NCBI GenBank assembly: GCA_947627335.1
Contig: CANQVQ010000038.1
Location: forward strand, 1 to 14,435
Direction of reading: 5' to 3'
Length of the DNA: 14,435 nt
Source of the DNA: an uncultured Clostridia bacterium
GTDB lineage: Bacteria; Bacillota; Clostridia; Oscillospirales; CAG-382
Below the pieces are notes generated by a model. That model was given only the letters and a program-made list of their open reading frames with translations, was not told the origin of the DNA and made no database searches. The translations under genes and the position numbers were made by a program. Positions 5,858 through 12,040 of the stretch are shown here, in pieces. Position 1 is the first letter of the stretch. The number at the start of each line of letters is the position of its first letter.

Positions 5858-7279
5858 ATGCCTGAAACTGTTATCCTGTTGATCGTACTCGGCGTCCTGG
5901 CTTTTTCCGTCATCGTTTGGGCGTTTTCGCGGTACAAGAAATGCCCGTCCGACAAGATCATGGTCATCTACGGGAAAGTCGGGAAGAACAAGGACGGCTC
6001 GAGCAAGAGCGCCGTCTGTATCCACGGCGGTGCGAAATTCATCGTCCCGGTCGTCCAGGCGTATGAATTTCTGGATCTGACCCCATTGTCCATCACGGTG
6101 GACCTGAAGAGCGCCCTGTCGCGGCAGAACATCCGTATCAACGTGCCGTCCAGCTTCACGGTCGGCATCTCGACCGAGCCGGGCGTCATGCAGAACGCTG
6201 CCGAGCGTCTGCTCGGGCTGAAGCTGCCGGAAATTCAGGAGCTTGCGAAGGACATCATCTTCGGGCAGCTGCGTCTGATCATCGCGACGATGGACATCGA
6301 AGAGATCAACACCGACCGCGACAAATTCCTCGAAGCGGTCAGCCGGAACGTCGAAGTCGAACTGAAGAAGATCGGTCTGCGGCTTATCAACGTCAACGTG
6401 ACCGACATCAGCGACGAGAGCGGCTATATCGAAGCGCTCGGTAAGGAAGCGGCGGCGAAAGCGATCAACGACGCGAAGAAGAGCGTCGCCGAAAAGGAAC
6501 GCGACGGCTCCATCGGCGAAGCGAACGCCAAGAAGGAGCAGAGGATCCAGGTCTCCGAAGCGGATTCCGTCGCGATCCAGGGCGAAAACACCGCGAAAGC
6601 GGAGATCGCCATGTCCAACGCCGAACTGCGCGAGCAGGAAGCGAAGGCGCAGAAGATCGCCGTGACCGCCGAGAAGATCCAGGCGGCGAAAGCCCTCGAA
6701 GAGTCCTACGCTGCCGAAAAAGCGGCGGAACTCGCCCGTTCCGAGCGCGAAAAGGCGACTTTGGAAGCCGACGTCATCGTGCAGACCGAGATCAAGAAGC
6801 GTCAGCTCGAACTGGAAGCCGAAGCGGAAGCCGAGCAGATCCGCCGCAAGGCGAAGGGCGAAGCGGACGCGATCTACGCCCGCATGGACGCCGAGGCACG
6901 CGGTATGCAGGAGATCCTGACCAAGCAGGCGGCAGGCTTCGCGGAAGTCGTCCGTGCCGCCGGCGGCGACCCGGACGCCGCACTGCGGCTGATGATCGCC
7001 GACAAGATGGAGGACCTCATGAAGGTGCAGGTCGAAGCCATCAAGAACATCAAGATCGACAAGGTCACGGTCTGGGACAGCGGTGCGAACGGCACGAACG
7101 GCAAAACCTCGACGGCGGGCTTCCTGTCCGGGCTGATGAAGTCCGTCCCGCCGCTGGAGGAGCTGTTCAACATGGCGGGGCTGTCGCTGCCGGAATACCT
7201 CGGCAAGCGCAAGGACGCGTCCGCGGAAACGCCTGAAGCGCCCGTTTCTCCCGCCGAGAGCGGGGACGTCACCGCATGA
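5858..7279 (+). CDS. floT: Flotillin-type SPFH domain protein (FloT/YuaG-like)
   Basis: A 473-residue scaffold protein. AGAGGAGGA lies eight bases before ATG 5858. An N-terminal hydrophobic segment (~3-23) anchors it in the membrane. An SPFH domain (~30-200) follows, with CPSDKIMVIYGKVG, an internal FGQLRLIIATMDIEEINTDR and LINVNVTDISDESGYIEALG. A long coiled coil (~200-370) is rich in Ala/Glu/Lys with the EA-type repeats of flotillins, then comes a C-terminal tail with MKVQVEAIKNIKIDKVTVWDSG. Flotillins assemble into functional membrane microdomains and work with NfeD proteins, here encoded directly upstream. Length and domain order fit FloT. The stop overlaps the next gene by four bases (ATGA), so the downstream membrane protein is translationally coupled. 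Confidence 0.94.
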   Translation: MPETVILLIVLGVLAFSVIVWAFSRYKKCPSDKIMVIYGKVGKNKDGSSKSAVCIHGGAKFIVPVVQAYEFLDLTPLSITVDLKSALSRQNIRINVPSSFTVGISTEPGVMQNAAERLLGLKLPEIQELAKDIIFGQLRLIIATMDIEEINTDRDKFLEAVSRNVEVELKKIGLRLINVNVTDISDESGYIEALGKEAAAKAINDAKKSVAEKERDGSIGEANAKKEQRIQVSEADSVAIQGENTAKAEIAMSNAELREQEAKAQKIAVTAEKIQAAKALEESYAAEKAAELARSEREKATLEADVIVQTEIKKRQLELEAEAEAEQIRRKAKGEADAIYARMDAEARGMQEILTKQAAGFAEVVRAAGGDPDAALRLMIADKMEDLMKVQVEAIKNIKIDKVTVWDSGANGTNGKTSTAGFLSGLMKSVPPLEELFNMAGLSLPEYLGKRKDASAETPEAPVSPAESGDVTA

Positions 7280-7917
7280 ACGGCCCGACGCTCCCGCCGA
7301 AACGACTGCTTATCAACGCCTGCTATGCGCTTATCGTCCTGTTCGTATCCTTCGCGATCGCACAGGTCGTCGGCACGGTTTTCGGGTGGGTCCTCCGCCC
7401 GGAAACCGCCGTGCAGGCGGATCTGCGGTACAATTACAACGTCGCGTACCCGATCCGGGGAATCGCGTCGCTGGCGGCGTACTTCCTGTCGCTCTGGTGC
7501 ATCGGCAGGACGCACGCGTACCGCGTCGCTTTCAGCCTGCGGGAAACCATGACCCGGTTCGATTTCCTCGTCGAAACCGTCCCGGCGCTCCTGCTTCTGG
7601 AGGTGCTGTACTATCGGTTCGGCTGGTCGTACCTGCCGTCGTGGTACCTCGCGGGCGGGCTCGCCTCGCTGTTCGGCGTCATTTGTCCGGGGGACCTGTA
7701 CAGCATGGGCTTCGGCGGGACGTCCTTCGAGGGGCTCATGGACATCGACGCGATCTCCCTGCAGTACTACCTTTGGCTGCAGATGCTCGTTGACGTCGTC
7801 ATCGCGGTCTGCGCGGTGCTGCTCCTTTGGAAAGCGCGTCGTTCCGGCGAACGTGCCGCCGCGGCAGCGCACGAACGACAGCTCGCCGAGATGCGACGGG
7901 ACAGCGGACTGGAGTAA
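7276..7917 (+). CDS. Multi-pass membrane protein coupled to flotillin, function unknown
   Basis: A 213-residue protein starting at the ATG inside the ATGA overlap with the flotillin stop. Hydrophobic segments at about 11-40, 58-77, 97-116, 123-137 and 164-186 suggest four or five helices, followed by a basic and alanine-rich cytosolic tail (WKARRSGERAAAAAHERQ). Conserved-looking features include a Tyr-rich loop after helix 1 and FGGTSFEGLMDID before the last helix. I do not recognise a family. Its coupling to flotillin suggests a partner or cargo of the NfeD/flotillin assembly (inference). It is the last gene before the 3' structured element. Confidence 0.75.
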   Translation: MNGPTLPPKRLLINACYALIVLFVSFAIAQVVGTVFGWVLRPETAVQADLRYNYNVAYPIRGIASLAAYFLSLWCIGRTHAYRVAFSLRETMTRFDFLVETVPALLLLEVLYYRFGWSYLPSWYLAGGLASLFGVICPGDLYSMGFGGTSFEGLMDIDAISLQYYLWLQMLVDVVIAVCAVLLLWKARRSGERAAAAAHERQLAEMRRDSGLE

Positions 7918-7926
7918 AACTCTTTC

Positions 7927-8118
7927 GAGGGGGGACCACAATCGCGTCGCCACCGCTTCGCGTTGTCTCGCTCTGCGTTCCCCCCTCAAATACTCCCCCC
8001 TCGTCGAAAACCGGCTCGGCTTGCGCCACTTCTGACGCCGCCATCGCCGCTTTTCTCTTAATGAGTTCCTCCGGCGGTGCGTGCCCGCCTACGGAACAGT
8101 ATTTGATTGTATTTTTGC
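7927..8118 (+). repeat. Structured 3' untranslated element, copy 1 (sense to the flotillin operon)
   Basis: This element starts 10 bases after the operon's last stop and has three predicted stems on the + strand. Stem 1 is GAGGGGGGA (7927-7935) with TCCCCCCTC (7979-7987). Stem 2 is AAAACCGGC (8007-8015) with GCCGCTTTT (8046-8054). Stem 3 is the terminator at 8065-8097. Bases 8007-8042 are the exact reverse complement of 9318-9353 downstream of gap, so both copies have the same orientation relative to their upstream gene. Confidence 0.8.
8065..8118 (+). terminator. Intrinsic terminator of the DUF1836-NfeD-flotillin operon
   Basis: GTTCC (8065-8069) pairs with GGAAC (8093-8097), and inside it GGCGG (8073-8077) pairs with CCGCC (8085-8089). 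A T-rich tail containing ATTGTATTTTTGC (8106-8118) follows. The same tail ends the gap terminator. Confidence 0.7.
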
Positions 8119-8145
8119 CTTTGCCGAAATTTTTTGCAGATCATC

Positions 8146-8177
8146 CGGTCGTGGAAACACGACCGTTATTTTTGTAT
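8146..8177 (+). terminator. GAAA-loop hairpin followed by a T-rich stretch (terminator or promoter region)
   Basis: CGGTCGTG (8146-8153) pairs with CACGACCG (8158-8165) around GAAA, then TTATTTTTG. It could be a second terminator for the upstream operon. The same stretch also holds a possible weak promoter for the next gene (TGGAAA at 8152, 17 bases, TATAGA at 8175), so the role is uncertain. Confidence 0.5.
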
Positions 8178-8235
8178 AGAATCGATTTTTCCGTGGAACA
8201 CTACCCAAAAAAGGGAAAGGAACGGGAAAACGCAT

Positions 8236-8448
8236 ATGAATCGGCAACCGGAACACCCGACGGGGATCCTCGGGACCGACGAGGTGCCGCTCGGGTTCGG
8301 CATGGCGCTCGCGCAGAACGCCAAGGCGCTCGAAGCGTTCGGGCGCATGGACGAACGGCAGAAGCAGCGCGTCCTCTACGACGCACGGCACGTCCGAAAC
8401 AGGGAAGAGATGCAAAGCGTCGTCGACCGCATCGGGGACTTGTCATGA
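8236..8448 (+). CDS. Small soluble protein of 70 residues, conserved-looking, function unknown
   Basis: The frame from ATG 8236 ends at TGA 8446-8448, overlapping the next gene start by four bases (ATGA). A purine-rich AAAGGAA stretch lies about 14 bases upstream, rather distant. The protein is polar and probably helical: PLGFGMALAQNAKALEAF, then ERQKQRVLYDARHVRNREEM and a C-terminal amphipathic helix. I recall many short Clostridia proteins with the pattern GFGMALAQN...F..L...(K/R)Q.V...A..V.S..EM, but know of no function for them. The tight coupling to a secreted protein gene suggests joint expression (inference). Confidence 0.7.
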   Translation: MNRQPEHPTGILGTDEVPLGFGMALAQNAKALEAFGRMDERQKQRVLYDARHVRNREEMQSVVDRIGDLS

Positions 8449-9206
8449 AGCGTGCATTCGCCCTCTTCTGCCTCCTCACGCTTTCGCTCTCGGCGCTCTC
8501 CGTCTCCGCACTGCAGAACGCCGTCTCCCTCCGCAAAACCTACGAACTTCTGACCCCGGCGAGCGCCGGCTACCCCGACGAGGACTACCAACTCACCAAC
8601 GGGCGCTACGGCACGCCGGTCGTGACCGACACGGGGAGCAATTTCTACCGCAACCCGGAATACGTCGGGTTCCGCCGCGACGACGCGAACGCGGACGGCA
8701 ATTTCGTCATTCTGCTCGACCTCGGCGAGTCCCTGAACGACCTGACCGCCTTTGAACTCAGCTACCTCAACGAACCGTCCGTCGGCGTTTTCGCGCCGGT
8801 TCGCGTCGCTTTCTACGGGAGCGAGGAGCGGGACGGGGACTTCGTTTTCCTCGGCGAGCGGTCGATCGACGAGCCGACCGACCCCACGTCCACGGTCGCG
8901 GGCGTCGCCATCGTCGAGCCGGAAAGCGCCTTCACCGGGCGGTATGTCATGGCGGTCGTGACCCCGCGTGCGACCTACGTTTCGGACGACGGAACCGAGC
9001 TGCCGGTCGTCTGGACCTTCCTCGACGAGCTGACCGTCCTGCAGGGGACGCGTCCGCTGCTTCCGGGCGAGGAACCGTCCCCGGCGGCGGAAAGCGCCCT
9101 CGCGTCGGTTTCGCCGGTCGTCGGCGACCGCGGTCTGCTGCTTCTGGCGGCGCTCGGCGCGTCCGCGCTTGCCGCCGTCGCTTTTCTCGGGCGGCGGCGC
9201 AGTTAG
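8445..9206 (+). CDS. Secreted, membrane- or wall-anchored discoidin-like protein
   Basis: A 253-residue protein, translationally coupled to the small gene before it. Residues 1-22 are a clear signal peptide (MKRAFALFCLLTLSLSALSV then SA). The body (~25-200) has the pattern of a galactose-binding/discoidin-like beta domain: KTYELLTPA near the start, LTNGRYG, VGFRRDD, FVILLDLGESLNDLTAFEL, APVRVAFYGS, GRYVMAVVTP and WTFLDELTVLQG. A Pro/Ala/Ser linker follows, then SPVVGDRG, a hydrophobic helix (~229-248) and GRRRS. This is the layout of a sortase-type sorting signal (compare SPxTGD) with a degenerate motif, so simple membrane anchoring is equally possible. A surface role in carbohydrate or matrix binding is inferred. 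Confidence 0.78.
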   Translation: MKRAFALFCLLTLSLSALSVSALQNAVSLRKTYELLTPASAGYPDEDYQLTNGRYGTPVVTDTGSNFYRNPEYVGFRRDDANADGNFVILLDLGESLNDLTAFELSYLNEPSVGVFAPVRVAFYGSEERDGDFVFLGERSIDEPTDPTSTVAGVAIVEPESAFTGRYVMAVVTPRATYVSDDGTELPVVWTFLDELTVLQGTRPLLPGEEPSPAAESALASVSPVVGDRGLLLLAALGASALAAVAFLGRRRS

Positions 9207-9241
9207 CGGTGTGTGAACGCGTCCTCCGCCACGAAGCAGAA

Positions 9242-9296
9242 GCAAAAATACAATAAAATAATGTTTCGGAGACGGACATGTGCCGGCTCCGAAACA
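9242..9296 (-). terminator. gap: Intrinsic terminator of gap
   Basis: On the - strand TGTTTCGGAG (9296-9287) pairs with CTCCGAAACA (9271-9262), with an inner CGG/CCG extension. A tail of TTATTTTATTGTATTTTTGC follows. The hairpin also stands downstream of the convergent + gene ending at 9206, but the T tract favours the - direction. Confidence 0.8.
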
Positions 9297-9440
9297 CCTC
9301 AAGAAAAAACCGGCGAAGGCGGCGTCAGAAGTGGCGCAAGCCGAGCCGGTTTTTGACGAAAGGAAGGTATTGGGGGGAAAACGCAGAGCAAGGCGGAGCG
9401 CACGAAGGGCGCGAAGTCGCTGCGATTGCGTTTGCCTCCC
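9242..9440 (-). repeat. Structured 3' untranslated element, copy 2 (sense to gap)
   Basis: Read on the - strand, it starts 16 bases after the gap stop. Stem 1 joins the 14-base blocks 9440-9427 and 9385-9372 (12 of 14 positions pair). Stem 2 joins 9354-9345 with 9314-9305 (10 bp perfect, AAAAACCGGC/GCCGGTTTTT). Stem 3 is the terminator 9296-9262 with a T-rich tail. It matches copy 1 (7927-8118) in the conserved core and the tail, but its stem 1 and stem 3 sequences differ while still pairing. Confidence 0.8.
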
Positions 9441-9456
9441 AACATCGTTTGCGTAC

Positions 9457-10515
9457 TTAGTTGAGTTCCGCGAAGTACTTGATGGTGCGGACCATCTGCG
9501 AGACGTAGGAGTTCTCGTTGTCGTACCACGAAACCACCTGCACCTGATAGGTGTCGTCGCCGACCTTGCTGACCATGGTCTGGGTCGCGTCGAACAGCGA
9601 ACCGTAGGTCATGCCGATGACGTCGGAGGAGACGATCTGATCGGTGTTATAGCCGAAGGACTCGGTCGCGGCGTTCTTCATCGCAGCGTTGACGGATTCC
9701 TCGGTGACGTCCTTGCCCTTGACGACGGCGACGAGAATGGTGGTCGAGCCGGTCGAGGTCGGGACGCGCTGCGCGGAACCGATCAGCTTGCCCTTCAGTT
9801 CGGGAATGACGAGCCCGATCGCCTTCGCGGCGCCTGTGGAGTTCGGGACGATGTTCATCGCACCGGCTCTGGAGCGGCGCAGATCGCCCTTTCTCTGCGG
9901 ACCGTCGAGGATCATCTGGTCGCCGGTGTAGGCGTGGACGGTCGTCATGATGCCGGAGAGGATCGGGAAGTTGTCGTGGAGCGCCTTCGCGAACGGCGCG
10001 AGGCAGTTGGTCGTGCAGGACGCGGCGGAAATGACCGTATCCTTGGCGTTGAGAATATCGTTGTTGACGTTGAAAACGATGGTCTTGGGCATCTCGAACT
10101 GGTCGGGGGCTTTCTTATTGGAAGCCGGCGCGGAGATGACGACCTTCTTGGCGCCCGCAAGGATGTGCTTGTTGGCGTCGGCGACGTCGGTGTAGAACCC
10201 GGTGCATTCCAGCACGACGTCCACACCCAGCGAACCCCACGGGCAGTTCGCGGCGTCCTTTTCCGCGTAGATCTTGATGGCCTTTCCATCGACGACGATG
10301 GAATCCTCGGTGCATTCGACGGTGTGCGCCGGCTCCTTGCCGAACTTCCCGCAGAAACCGCCCTGCGCGGTATCGTACTTGAGCAGGTGCGCGAGCATCT
10401 TCGGGCTGGTCAGATCGTTGATGGCGACGACCTCATAGCCCTCGGCGTCGAACATCTGGCGGAACGCGAGACGACCGATACGACCGAAACCGTTGATAGC
10501 AACTTTGACAGACAT
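9457..10515 (-). CDS. gap: Glyceraldehyde-3-phosphate dehydrogenase (NAD type)
   Basis: A 352-residue cytosolic glycolytic enzyme that converts glyceraldehyde 3-phosphate to 1,3-bisphosphoglycerate. The start is set by GGAGGT six bases before ATG 10515; an in-frame ATG further upstream (10560) lacks such a site. Visible motifs are the Rossmann fold GFGRIGR (9-15), ND near residue 33 typical of NAD use, the catalytic SCTTNCLAP with Cys167, and His194 in TTVHAYTGDQ. The C-terminal half contains GSAQRVPTSTGSTT and ends WYDNENSYVSQMVRTIKYFAEL. It is a little longer than the usual ~335 residues because of insertions such as CPWGS and the NKKAPDQFEMPK loop. It is transcribed from its own promoter and followed by a structured 3' element. 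Confidence 0.98.
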   Translation of the reverse strand: MSVKVAINGFGRIGRLAFRQMFDAEGYEVVAINDLTSPKMLAHLLKYDTAQGGFCGKFGKEPAHTVECTEDSIVVDGKAIKIYAEKDAANCPWGSLGVDVVLECTGFYTDVADANKHILAGAKKVVISAPASNKKAPDQFEMPKTIVFNVNNDILNAKDTVISAASCTTNCLAPFAKALHDNFPILSGIMTTVHAYTGDQMILDGPQRKGDLRRSRAGAMNIVPNSTGAAKAIGLVIPELKGKLIGSAQRVPTSTGSTTILVAVVKGKDVTEESVNAAMKNAATESFGYNTDQIVSSDVIGMTYGSLFDATQTMVSKVGDDTYQVQVVSWYDNENSYVSQMVRTIKYFAELN

Positions 10516-10565
10516 GATTGTACCTCCAAAATGAATTTCTTGGTTTCCTTTTTTTACCATTCTAT

Positions 10566-10594
10566 ATTGTATACCAATTCCCGGAAAAAAACAA
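10566..10594 (-). promoter_or_regulatory. gap: Probable promoter of gap
   Basis: On the - strand TTGTTT (10594-10589), a 17-base spacer and TACAAT (10571-10566), within an AT-rich gap in otherwise GC-rich DNA. The -10 is good, the -35 weak. The leader to the ATG is about 45 bases. Confidence 0.55.
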
Positions 10595-10662
10595 GGGCTT
10601 TTGATGAAATTTTCTTTGTTTTTTGCGTGAATTTCTTGTTCACCCTGATGAAAAAGGGGTTT

Positions 10663-11286
10663 TCACGCCTTCCCGATGTACGTTCGCACGCGCAGCGTCG
10701 CCCCGCATCGTTTCGCCACGGCGTGGCAGAGCGCCAGGCGGTACTTGTCGAGCGTTTCGCCGACGACGGTCATGACCACGTTCGGCACATATTTCGTGCA
10801 TTCCGCCGTGAAGGCGAGCATCGCGTCGAACGCCTTTTCCCCGGCTTCCGGTCTGCAGAGCGCGACGTATTCCGCCGCGTCCGGGGCGTTGAGGCTGACG
10901 GACACGCAGTCGAGCAGTCCCGCGAAGCGGGGAATGCTGTCGGAGAAGCCGTAAAGCGTCGCCTGTCCGTTGGTGTTCAGACGGATCGGCAGGGAATAGG
11001 TCGCCTTCAGCTTCGCGGCGACCCGCAGCAGCACGTCCATGCGCATGGTCGGTTCGCCGTAGCCGCAAAAAACGAATTCCCGGCAGGTCCCGCCCTCGCC
11101 GAGGAGGGTCTGCACGGCGGCGAACGCCTCCTCCGCGGTCGGTTCGCGGTTCAGCCACAGGCTGTCGCTCCCGTAAGCGCCGTCGCCGTTGTTGCGGATG
11201 CAGAACGTACAGCGGTTGGTGCAGCGGTTGGTCAGGTTGAGGTAGATCCCATCGCCGACGCGATAGGCGTAGGTATCAGCTTTCAA
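10663..11286 (-). CDS. TatD-linked radical SAM protein (TIGR04038-type)
   Basis: A 207-residue protein starting at TTG 11286. AAGGAGG (11303-11297) lies ten bases before this TTG, while the only longer start (another TTG, at 11337) has no ribosome site and would overlap tatD by 62 bases. The radical SAM cluster motif CxxxCxxC is Cys22, Cys26 and Cys29 (NRCTNRCTFCIRN), and the GGE-type SAM motif appears as GYGEPT (75-80). At this size it lacks large accessory domains, and its start overlaps the tatD stop by 11 bases. Small radical SAM proteins encoded next to tatD are a recognised family (tatD_link_rSAM) of unknown reaction. Homologues begin similarly just before YLNLTNRC, which supports the short form. 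Confidence 0.88.
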   Translation of the reverse strand: MKADTYAYRVGDGIYLNLTNRCTNRCTFCIRNNGDGAYGSDSLWLNREPTAEEAFAAVQTLLGEGGTCREFVFCGYGEPTMRMDVLLRVAAKLKATYSLPIRLNTNGQATLYGFSDSIPRFAGLLDCVSVSLNAPDAAEYVALCRPEAGEKAFDAMLAFTAECTKYVPNVVMTVVGETLDKYRLALCHAVAKRCGATLRVRTYIGKA

Positions 11287-12040
11287 TGCGAAACAGCCTC
11301 CTTGCGTTTTCTTCGGTCTCCCGCTCGACGGTTTCAAACGGCACGCCCCGCACCTCCGCGAGCTTTTGCAGGGTATACCGCAGCATACCGCTGTCGTTGC
11401 GCTCTCCGCGGTGGGGGACCGGCGTGAGGTAGGGCGCGTCGGTTTCGACGAGGTAGCGGTCGGACGGAACCCATGCGGCGACTTCCGGCGCCTGTCGGGC
11501 GTTTTTGAACGTCAAAACCCCGGAAAAGGAGAGGTACCACCCCCGCTTGACCAGTTCCTTCGCCATCTCGACCGAGCCGGAGAACGAGTGCAGCACCCCG
11601 GTCACGTTCGGGAACTCCCGCAGGATCGCCGACACGTCCCCATGCGCGTCCCGGTCGTGGATCGAGACCGGCGTCCCGGTCCTTTCCGCGAGCGAAAGCT
11701 GTGCGCGGAACGCGGTCTTCTGCGCGTCGCGGGACGGCGTTTCGTAGTGGTAGTCCAGCCCGATCTCCCCGAGCGCAACGACCTTCGGCAGCCCGAGCAT
11801 GGTCTCCAGTTCCGCGAGGAACGCGGGGGAGAGGGCTTCCGCGTGCTCCGGGTGCAGACCGACGGCGGCGTACATCCCGCCGTGCGTTTCCGCGAGTCGG
11901 ATCGCCGCACGCGAGCTTGCGAGGTCGCACCCGATGGCGACGACGCCGGTGACGCCGCCCTGCCCGAACAGCCGTCCGAGCAGTTCCTCCCGGTCGGCGT
12001 CGTACAGACGGTCGTCGTAGTGGGCGTGGGAATCGAACAT
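11276..12040 (-). CDS. tatD: TatD family metal-dependent hydrolase/DNase
   Basis: A 254-residue TIM-barrel hydrolase. The ATG (12040-12038) shares one base with the metG stop (TGATG), giving tight coupling. The metal ligands of the family are visible: HAH (His5, His7), Glu92 in GEIGLDYH, His128 in SIHDRDAH, His151 in LHSFSG and Asp201 in ETDAPYL. GLHPE (61-65) is also typical. TatD proteins are 3'-5' exonucleases or deoxyribonucleases with wider phosphoesterase activity, of housekeeping distribution. The metG-tatD order is widespread in Bacillota. Its 3' end overlaps the radical SAM gene. Confidence 0.95.
   Translation of the reverse strand: MFDSHAHYDDRLYDADREELLGRLFGQGGVTGVVAIGCDLASSRAAIRLAETHGGMYAAVGLHPEHAEALSPAFLAELETMLGLPKVVALGEIGLDYHYETPSRDAQKTAFRAQLSLAERTGTPVSIHDRDAHGDVSAILREFPNVTGVLHSFSGSVEMAKELVKRGWYLSFSGVLTFKNARQAPEVAAWVPSDRYLVETDAPYLTPVPHRGERNDSGMLRYTLQKLAEVRGVPFETVERETEENARRLFRIES

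Noticed and set aside
4526..6025. Minus-strand open frame of 499 codons
   Set aside because: It lies opposite the DUF1836, NfeD and flotillin genes; the His/Asp and Arg-rich translation is a mirror of the NfeD repeats.
7827..8444. Upstream extension of the discoidin-like protein frame
   Set aside because: The extension crosses the 3' element and the small gene in another frame; the signal peptide starting at 8445 marks the real start.
7927..9440. Inverted repeats flanking 8236-9206 as the ends of a mobile cassette
   Set aside because: Each arm is better explained as a terminator-containing 3' element sense to its own upstream gene. There is no transposase and no target-site duplication was seen.
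9280..11427. Long + strand open frame of 715 codons opposite gap and the radical SAM gene
   Set aside because: It is antisense to two clearly identified genes, its translation is Arg/Gly/Asp-rich without any domain, and such frames are common opposite GC-rich coding DNA.
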